DNA of 64,000 nt from Otatea glauca. Its lineage: Eukaryota; Streptophyta; Magnoliopsida; Poales; Poaceae. Location of the stretch: positions 30,460,093-30,524,092 of the forward strand of contig CM070719.1 in assembly GCA_036346275.1 (NCBI GenBank), written 5' to 3'. Below, piece by piece: positions 57,251-64,000 of this stretch (position 1 is the stretch's first letter; each line of letters opens with the position of its first letter). The position numbers and the translations under genes are program-made. The notes under the pieces were generated by a model. The model saw only the letters and a program-made list of their open reading frames with translations. It was not told the origin of the DNA and made no database searches.

Positions 57251-57960
57251 CATATGACTCTTACCAGAGTAGAAATCTTCCATGTGTTTTTGCCAAGTGC
57301 AGCAATTTCACAGGTCATGTCCTGATGCCCTGTGCAATGGGCACCATCAACTATTGCCAGTGGTTTCACCAAGCTTTTTAGAACTTGCCTGGTTGTCATA
57401 ATGACTAGCTGTTTTCTTCCAAGGTGCCATCCCCTTAGGGTATGCAAGTTGTTCTGAGACGCCTATGACTTCTCGCTGAGTATTCTTTTTGTTCTTTTTC
57501 TTATTCATCCCCTTGCGATCTTTAGATTTGGAAACCTTTTTAAATTTCTAGTCATCTGACCCTGGGAGGCCAAGTTGTGGTGAAGCATGGCCCTTGTCAA
57601 CCACGTGGTTCCACTCAATGGCTCATGAGCACCTGAATATCGGTTGCCATATCGAATAGTTCTGGTATGGTGGATGACAGATGAATATTAAGATCCTCTG
57701 TAAATCGTTTATAACAGACAGCCTGTTTAAATGCACGAATCATAGAACTGTCAGATATATTGGGAATGGTATTGCGCACTTCTACAAACCTCTTAATGAA
57801 TTGTCGTAAATTTTCGCCAGAAATTTGGCGAAGACGATGTAAATCATCTTCTTTACCAGGCTTGGTGTAGCAACATTTGAATTTGTTTAAAATTGTAAGG
57901 CACAAATTTTCCCAACTGAAAATAGAATCTTCTGGCTGATTAAACAATCAAGTCTGTGCT
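57251..57960 (-). pseudogene. Gypsy gag core (Retrotrans_gag) and cysteine motif remnant
   Basis: FSWENLCLTILNKFKCCYTK, KEDDLHRLRQISGENLRQFI and FVEVRNTIPNISDSSMIRAF lie in one frame at 57947-57615, the usual capsid core of Tat/Athila-type gag. A zinc-finger-like CPLHRASGHD segment follows near 57340. Further frames are disrupted. The join to the RT thumb near 57250 marks an internal deletion. Confidence 0.82.
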
Positions 57961-58530
57961 GATCCTTTTAAGACAGTAGGGAGGTAGTTGGCCATTACAT
58001 TTTCATCACCTCCAGTGGCATAGATGGCGATGGTATAGACTTGCAAGAATTCTGACAAATTTTGAGTTCCATTAAAACTCTCAATAGATCCTGGCTTGAA
58101 CTTTTTAGGCCAGGTTACATTTCTAAGACTAGAGGAGAAAGCTTTACATCATGTATACAGACCAGAACGTAATCGTATGTTAGGAGTTTGGTCCATATTT
58201 TCAAGAGAACGGGGTTATCGTCGACCTCGATTAGGAAATTCACCTACGGTAAGGCGTTCAAAAACATTTCGCCATCGTGGACCTTCTCTTCGCTAGTGGT
58301 TAATGCCTTACTTGCGCCGACCAGATAAGGACCCTTCCACGCGAGAATCGGTCTGAGACCTTGTGGATATAGACCTAACTTGTATTTCATTTACGGCTTC
58401 TTGTAGGTCAGTAGCAAGGGATCATATGACTATTGCATTAACCACATCTTTTCCCTCCATTGGATGATTAAGAATCACATTTGATAAAATACGAATCTTC
58501 TCAACGGGGGTTGCCTCCTGTTTAAATCTC

Positions 58531-58917
58531 TTACCGCCGCCTTGGGAGGTGGTGGTGTAATTGGGATGTCTTGATGAGGCTGTCCTCCAGAGACTTGAAT
58601 TCTCTGCAAGGTGCTTGGGTGACCCTTGTAATACAATCGTTTGGCACATTTTCATTATCAATTTCCATAGAACATGCCTCATGGGTATCTTCCTCTGAAT
58701 TTACTAGAGGAGTGATGAGAGCTTTACCTTTTGGCGCATTGGTTGATTGTTCTTCTGCTTCAAGCTCTGCCTTGATTTTTGCTAATTCCGCCTCAGAAAC
58801 ATATTCAGAGTAGAAATCGCACTTACATTGTTCTTCTGTTGGCTCATCTTCTGCGGTGAGATGAGAATAATGGGCGATGTCAAACCAGTTTTCTTCATCC
58901 ATTGAAGAGAATTTCAT
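58531..58917 (-). pseudogene. Gag N-terminal region of the Tat-like element
   Basis: The ATG at 58917 starts MKFSSMDEENWFDIAHYSHL. Acidic and coiled-coil-like sequence follows (ELAKIKAELEAEEQ near 58800). The open frame actually runs back through the presumed primer-site region to 58953 without an ATG. After 58531 the frame shifts toward 58422. Function is gag-like by position only. Confidence 0.6.
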
Positions 58918-58954
58918 GGATTTGATCTCCAGAGGCCCTCCTTCTAGTGCCAAC

Positions 58955-59543
58955 TGTTAATGTTCAAGACCTTGGGTCCCTTAATCGAACTTACGAAAAT
59001 ATAAATTGTGGCTCCTAAAGAACAAAATAGAGAAAATGGGGATTGCTTCTTTATTACCAAGGGGCTTTTACAGGATGCTAATCACATACCGAACTAGATT
59101 CAAAATGATTACAGATTCTAGATGCCTCTAACAGCGTGGATAGGCCTTTTATTTATCCTGGATGAGGAGGCAGTAGTTGTTCTCCAAAAGGGCATCGTTT
59201 AGTAGAGAGGTGTCTTCCCGCCAAACGGTGTCTTCTCGCCAAAGGATGCCTTTTCCAGAGATAACTTCCGAGTGGTTATATATATACCTACTAGACAACT
59301 GTTCGCACGGAGACATGTGTGAAGATAACTGCTTGTCCCTGACCAGTTCACTGGTCGGCGACGACTAGTGTGAAGCAAGATTTTGACCATCTTTGACTGA
59401 ACTGGTCGGAGACCTAACCGTTCTGGTAAGGATGGGCTTTGTTCAATGAATTATGGGCTTTATGTATTGAAAGCCCGTTAACAGAGTATAGTCACGAATA
59501 ATTTGAGGGCCCAAAACAAATTACAAGCTTTTAATCCTCATCA
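58955..59543 (-). repeat. 5' LTR of the Tat-like element
   Basis: On the minus strand it begins TGATGAGGATTAAAAGC at 59543 and ends AACATTAACA at 58955, 589 bp. GTTGGCACTAGAAGG follows as the candidate primer-site region (58954-58940). A TATA-like GATAAATAAAAGG lies near 59160-59145 (minus). The bases beyond 59543, TACTG, would be one TSD copy. Confidence 0.7.
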
Positions 59544-61278
59544 TACTGTCCTTTTTTTGCCCTTAATTTTTAGTAAGAGACCAATCAAGCTATCACAGAC
59601 ATTTTTCTCTACATACATGACATCGATGCAGTACTGAACTTCTAGGTGCTCTCAATAAGGTAGGTCCCAAAATATTGATATCTTATTCCACATGCTCTTC
59701 TTACGGGTCATCGATTTGCGTCCCATTCCAAGCACGACATCTAAGTTCTGAACCATATCAAGATCATCTGTCCCTCTTAAAGGCCTTGGAGCTGAGTCAT
59801 CTTTGTTCATTCTGTCGAATTGTTTTTTCATCTTGCGGTATGGGTGATTCCTCCTAAGGAACCTACAGTGATGCATGTACACGGTTTTGCCCGAGTTATT
59901 CAGCCACACACTCTTGGTATCATCTAGGCAGTGAGTACAGGCTTTGGCTCATTTTGTACTCTAGCTTGACAGATTAGCAAGAGAAGGATAATCATTTATG
60001 GTACAGAACAATTGGCAGTGCAAAGTGAAGTTTTCTCATTTGTGAGCATCCCATACCTTTATCCAAGGAACAAACAATGTTTTCAGGTCTTCAACCAATG
60101 GTGCTAGATACACATCAATATCGTTTTTGGGTTGCTTCGGGCCTTGGATAAGTATAGATAATAAAATGTACTTTCACTTCACAAACAACTAATGAGGAAG
60201 GTTGTAGATATAGAGATTCATAGGCTAAGCGCTATGATGGCTGCTCATGTTACCAAAAGGATTCAGTCCATCTGTACTCAACCCAAACCTTATATTCCTC
60301 ATATCCGCAGCGAATTCTTGAAAGCTCCTATCAATGTTTCTCCACTGAGTGGATTTAGTAAGGTGCCTTAGCATTCCATCGTTCTTACGCTCATCCGAGT
60401 GCCAATTCAGCAGTTTTGCCTCCTTGGGTTCGCAAATAAATACTTCAAACGGGGAACTATAGGCAAATACCACGCCACCTTAATAGGAGGTCTTTTCTTC
60501 ACCTCGATGCTCACGTTGTCATCATCTGATTGATTTTTACGCTTGTACCGGGATGCGTTGCACACCATACATACATGCAAGTTTGCGTATTCTTTGCGGT
60601 AGAGGATACAATCGTTCGAACATGTATGTATTCTTTGTACTTCCATTCCCAAGGGACAAAGAACTTTCTTTAGGAAGCCTTTTCCGTACTCCCAGGAGTA
60701 CATACTCCCACCTCTAATATACCACTTAAATGAACGCTTTATACTTCTTTATCACTTTCGGTATACTTCAATAATAATTCTACGATACTCCAATGCGACA
60801 TGGTTGAAAAAATTTCATCAGAGCCTTTATTTTTTTGCTACATACCCTTTTCCATATGTAAAAGGAATATATAAACAAATTATGCTACAAAGGGTGGACT
60901 TTAATGAAATTTTTCATGGAACTCACTTTGGGGTATCTTATAATCAGTATTAGAGTATACTCAAAAGGATAAAGAGGTATAACAACGTCATTTAAACGGT
61001 ATACTGGAGGTGGGAGTACGTACACCCAGGAGTATGAAATCATTTTCCTGGATTTGTAGGTGGTTGTCGGCAACCCGTTTCCCTCTGGAAGCATATCCGC
61101 TAATAGACCTAACAGCGTTGTGAAACTCTTGTCGGACCAACCGTTGCTTGCCTTCAATTTTAGAAGTTCAAGCACATATGACAACCTTGTGTATTTGGAC
61201 TTGCAGACCCAGAACAAAGGTTTCTCTGAGTTGTCCATCAAGTCCCATAATTTTTCATACTCTCGCTCATTACGGTTC
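59544..61278 (-). pseudogene. TNP2 transposase of CACTA-2, interrupted
   Basis: Read leftwards from 61278: REYEKLWDLMDNSEKPLFW, YTRLSYVLELLKLKASNGWS, FTTLLGLLADMLPEGNGLPT, [MITE], VLCPLGMEVQRIHTCSNDCI, WYLPIVPRLKYLFANPR, DGMLRHLTKSTQWRNID, FGLSTDGLNPFGNMSSHHSA near 60240, GKTVYMHHCRFLRRNHPYR near 59880, KKSMWNKISIFWDLPY to 59652, and YCIDVMYVEKNVCDSLIG near 59630-59570. STDG and DVMxxEKN are typical TNP2 catalytic-region motifs. The gene is cut at both ends by LTR elements and has a few indels. It is more complete than TNP2 in CACTA-1. Confidence 0.88.
60701..61024. mobile_element. MITE with ~30-bp inverted ends, inserted in TNP2 of CACTA-2
   Basis: A 324-bp AT-rich insertion flanked by CCCAGGAGTA (60691-60700 and 61025-61034). 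The ends ATACTCCCACCTCTAATATA and the complement of TATACTGGAGGTGGGAGTAC match over about 30 bp. The 9-10-bp duplication suggests a Mutator-like superfamily. It breaks the TNP2 frame near the GLPTTTYKSRKMI segment. No coding capacity. Confidence 0.75.
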
Positions 61279-61649
61279 TGTCGGGACCTGAATATGCAAA
61301 TCCGGACCCTCTTTGTATTCCGCACTAGTCCAGAATCACACTAGTGCACACAGGCTCAACATAGATAAATATCACATTTATACTCAATGATAACATAATA
61401 AAGACTTCAACAAAATTAAATATAACTATTTAACAACCTTACGGTCAACCTTACATGAGTACACCTCGCAGTGCTAAGACTGAAAAATAAATAAACAGCA
61501 GCGAAAATAAACATAAGCGTAGAAACCTTTCAAACTGCTACAGGCAACTGACAAGGTTCGCACCCTAGTTATTCGCCTCTTCCTAGTACTCTTCCTCAAA
61601 ACCAGGCGTTGCTTCTTCTCCAACTGGTGATGTTTTGTTGCAAGGGGGT

Positions 61650-61666
61650 GAGTACATAAAGTACTC
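61650..61666 (-). promoter_or_regulatory. Conserved palindrome in LTR-C
   Basis: A GAGTAC/GTACTC pair lies 371 bp from the LTR 3' end, equivalent to the sites in LTR-A and LTR-B. Confidence 0.6.
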
Positions 61667-63138
61667 AACACGTCATGCACAGATGCAAGTCTAACATACT
61701 ATATACATAGCTTAGTACAAAGGATAGGATAACATGGTTATTTTGCATTAACAACACTTGTAAAGGAATAGCATAAATAGATTGAAAGAGTGTAAAACGA
61801 ATAATAACAATAATAACTTTTGCAATTGTTTTCCAATAACCAATTCATAACCTTATTCCACAGTTCGACATCCATACCCACATTTGTTTTAATAAAATCT
61901 AACCCTTGACTGTAATCACCGAGCAATGCTCCATACCGCAAGCACGGCTATTTGAATAGGTTTTACACTCTACAAAGGTTATACACTTTACCCACAAGGT
62001 ACAATCATACACCACAAAGGCGAGTGATTATAACAAAGCCGTTCCAATGCCTTTCTAAACCCGGTACTACTCGCTAAGGTTTCAACACTGCTGGAACTGG
62101 TTACCACTTCCAGGGCCCCCCTCTTGCACCATGTGAGCCCACCCTGCGAGGACTGGTTACCACAACTCGGGTCTCACACCACCATAAATAGTACCAAAGT
62201 TTAGACTAAACAAATTAGTTAGCTAGGTCTGTCCCATACCAGACTTGTGGTTGTATGAATGACTCAGTACAAATTCTTGCAAGGTTATGTCCTTAATTGA
62301 CCAAAGCAAGACTAACTAAAAATCATCATAACCATGAACCAACAATTAACATAAAAAGCAATGCGACCGCCCAAGTGCCACATTGGCCTACCACAAATAC
62401 ATGCCACTTGCCTTAGTCTAAATCATTTTACCACCCCGGTTGATTTACCATGCACCATGTGCCATCAACAACAACAATATTGTGTGACAATACCCGACAC
62501 ACAAGTTAATAAACATGTCCATAATCATTAAGTAAGATTAATCATTTTTACATAAATTGATGACTCATTGGACAGTTAGCATACTACATGCGTTCTAACT
62601 ACCCATATTGGCAATTATAACTACCAATTAATATTAAACCATTCTAAGGTGACAAATGAAATAAGACATACGACATGGAAAGGTGGATGTAATTCAAAGT
62701 GCACAATAGCTATTCCCAATATAAATGAAACAAGCGATAATTGAATTAACATGCAATACTTTAAAACAATATAATATTTAAAGCATGGGCTCAACATGAT
62801 CAAAGCACAACTTGCCTTCAAATAGCTCTGACTTCTGCTCTGGACCTTGCTTGAGTGCTGGCTCCTCAACCACAAACTCACCGGGCAACTCGACATCTAC
62901 GCGTAACAAAAGAGAAAGTAATAAATACCAAAAACAGACTGCAATATCAACTCAAAAAATTGAATACAATTCACCATTAAATAGATCTTGATTTTATAAA
63001 TTTTTAGAAACTGGATTCACCTCAATCAGAGCTCGGATGCAAAAGATATAGCTATTCAAAATTTGAAATAAAAGATAAATCAGAAAATTGGAAAAACCGA
63101 ATTAACAGAATTATTTGTATACTGAAAAATAGTATTTA

Positions 63139-63157
63139 TGACGTCATGCTGACGTCA
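63139..63157 (-). promoter_or_regulatory. Two TGACGTCA palindromes in LTR-C
   Basis: Perfect TGACGTCA at 63139-63146 and 63150-63157, with a degenerate TGACATCA near 63209. TGACGTCA is the classic binding site of plant bZIP (TGA-type) factors. LTR-A has one at 16372-16379 at a comparable distance from its 3' end. Confidence 0.5.
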
Positions 63158-64000
63158 GCACCGAATATGATTCTCGGCTAATTATTTTTTTGAAGAAAAA
63201 CTGAATTGTGACATCACGCTGATATCATGCGACATGTGGCCCAACCAGAAGACAGTATCACGGGTCTATGGACTCAGTCCACATAACCGGGCTGGCTCAC
63301 CGTAGACTCGGCGCATGGCGCCTCGGCTACTACACCCAACACGCGGCAGCACGCGGTTGGCCATGGCGTCGGTGCGATCTGGACCGCACGGACTCGATCC
63401 GACGGCGGGGATTGCGAACACGCGGAGCAACAACAGCCGTGCGATTCCGATCTGACGGCTCCCGATGCAACGGCAGCGGAAGAGGGCGATGCGTCTGCCC
63501 CGGTCTCTGACGCGTGGTAGAATCGAGATCACTCAATCCAAAATCAACGGCCATGCTTAAGCACGGGCGGCGAAGTTATGGCGCAGACGCGGCGAGATCA
63601 GGACATCACGAGATTGATCGGACGGATGATGAAGCTCATGAGGGTGACGATGGCACGGCGGTGCGGAACGGTGAGTTTCTTATCGGCGCTGAGGATGAAG
63701 ACCAAGGCGACGGCGTTTGAGGGCGACTCCGGCAATGTTAGCTAGCGGGGTCGACGCATCTCGGCACAGCTAATCCGATGAGGGTCCTAGCGACGGCAGA
63801 GACTCAACGGACGGCAAGCAAAAGATGAGGAACCGCGGCGGAGGCTTCGGTGAACTTCGGCAAGCTCGCTCGGGCGGACGAAGGTGTCTTGGAGTGTGTG
63901 CGCTAGGGCTACGATTGCGTCTCGAAGTGAGGAATCTAGAGGTGGCAGCGGCGCAATAAATAGGACCCTCGGCTTCCATGTAGGGCACAGAAACCAAAAT

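Larger units (their letters stand above)
55833..59543 (-). mobile_element. Tat/RIRE2-like Ty3/gypsy element, internally deleted, 3' end cut by Sirevirus-1
   Basis: On the minus strand: 5' LTR 59543-58955, gag, a short pol remnant with RT thumb and RNase H, then the junction with Sirevirus-1 at 55833. Most of protease and the RT palm are missing between about 57250 and 57200. Integrase and the 3' LTR are not in the window. The first base of Sirevirus-1-free sequence after GGTCCTTCA is GACTT, a possible TSD whose partner is not seen. The element itself lies in the TNP2 gene of CACTA-2. Confidence 0.8.
61279..64000 (-). mobile_element. LTR-C: gypsy LTR (partial) in CACTA-2
   Basis: The left edge is TGTCGGGACCTG at 61279, in the middle of the TNP2 reading frame; the right edge lies beyond the window. 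Alignment to LTR-B (24816 onward) is clear at the start and around 61940-62160 (ACGGCTATTTGAATAG, CTTTACCCACAAGG). Minus orientation. It contains the family palindrome, two TGACGTCA sites and a GC-rich segment (63290-63900) whose open frames are not credible genes. A TATA-like CTATTTATTG lies near 63963-63954 on the minus strand. Confidence 0.82.

Noticed and set aside
61324..61343. CACTAGTCC...CACTAGTG resembling paired CACTA termini
   Set aside because: The segment aligns with the interior start of LTR-B (near 24860), so it is LTR-C sequence, not a transposon end.
63266..63720. Overlapping frames near the right end
   Set aside because: GC-rich portion of LTR-C; Arg-rich low-complexity translations in several frames without a domain.

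Overview
This window is plant nuclear DNA, most likely from a grass (Poaceae). The organism call is an inference from the repeat families: Sirevirus-type Ty1/copia elements, chromovirus-type Ty3/gypsy elements, a Tat/RIRE2-like gypsy element, a large non-coding LTR element (LARD-like), a gag-only LTR element (TR-GAG-like) and En/Spm-type CACTA transposons. I recognise no host gene, rRNA, tRNA or CRISPR array. Essentially every base belongs to a transposable element, and the elements sit inside one another like Russian dolls. Several nested joins are confirmed by matching 5-bp (LTR element) or 3-bp (CACTA) target-site duplications (TSDs).

Layout. 1-1082 is the 3' end of a chromovirus-type gypsy element on the minus strand. 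At 1083 it abuts Sirevirus-1 (plus strand), which lacks its 5' LTR and gag and runs, with large interruptions, to 55832. Inside Sirevirus-1 there are three insertions. (i) LTR-A (4139-18125) is a solo gypsy LTR in the RT/RNase H region and itself carries a complete LARD-like element (6166-14853, TSD AGGAG). (ii) Sirevirus-2 (21869-36188, TSD GATGT) is a complete copy in the 3' LTR of Sirevirus-1, and its gag is split by solo LTR-B (24816-28052, TSD CTTGA). (iii) A TR-GAG-like element (36596-55649, TSD GAGTA) lies in the same LTR, and its second ORF is split by the 13.4-kb CACTA-1 (40325-53760, TSD TGT). CACTA-1 carries a solo LTR of the LARD family (41233-43806, TSD ACAAG).

To the right, Sirevirus-1 abuts an internally deleted Tat/RIRE2-like gypsy element on the minus strand (55833-59543). 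That element interrupts the TNP2 transposase of a second CACTA element (59544-61278, minus), which also holds a 324-bp MITE (60701-61024). Finally, LTR-C (61279 to the window end) is a third member of the LTR-A/LTR-B family.

Coding content is retroelement gag/pol and CACTA transposase, nearly all frameshifted or truncated. The features I find least explained are in CACTA-1: two copies of a ~370-bp module, each containing a ~200-nt hairpin and a conserved 18-codon mini-ORF upstream of each transposase-like gene; large palindromes in both subterminal arrays; and a ~1.9-kb internal array of ~115-bp units.
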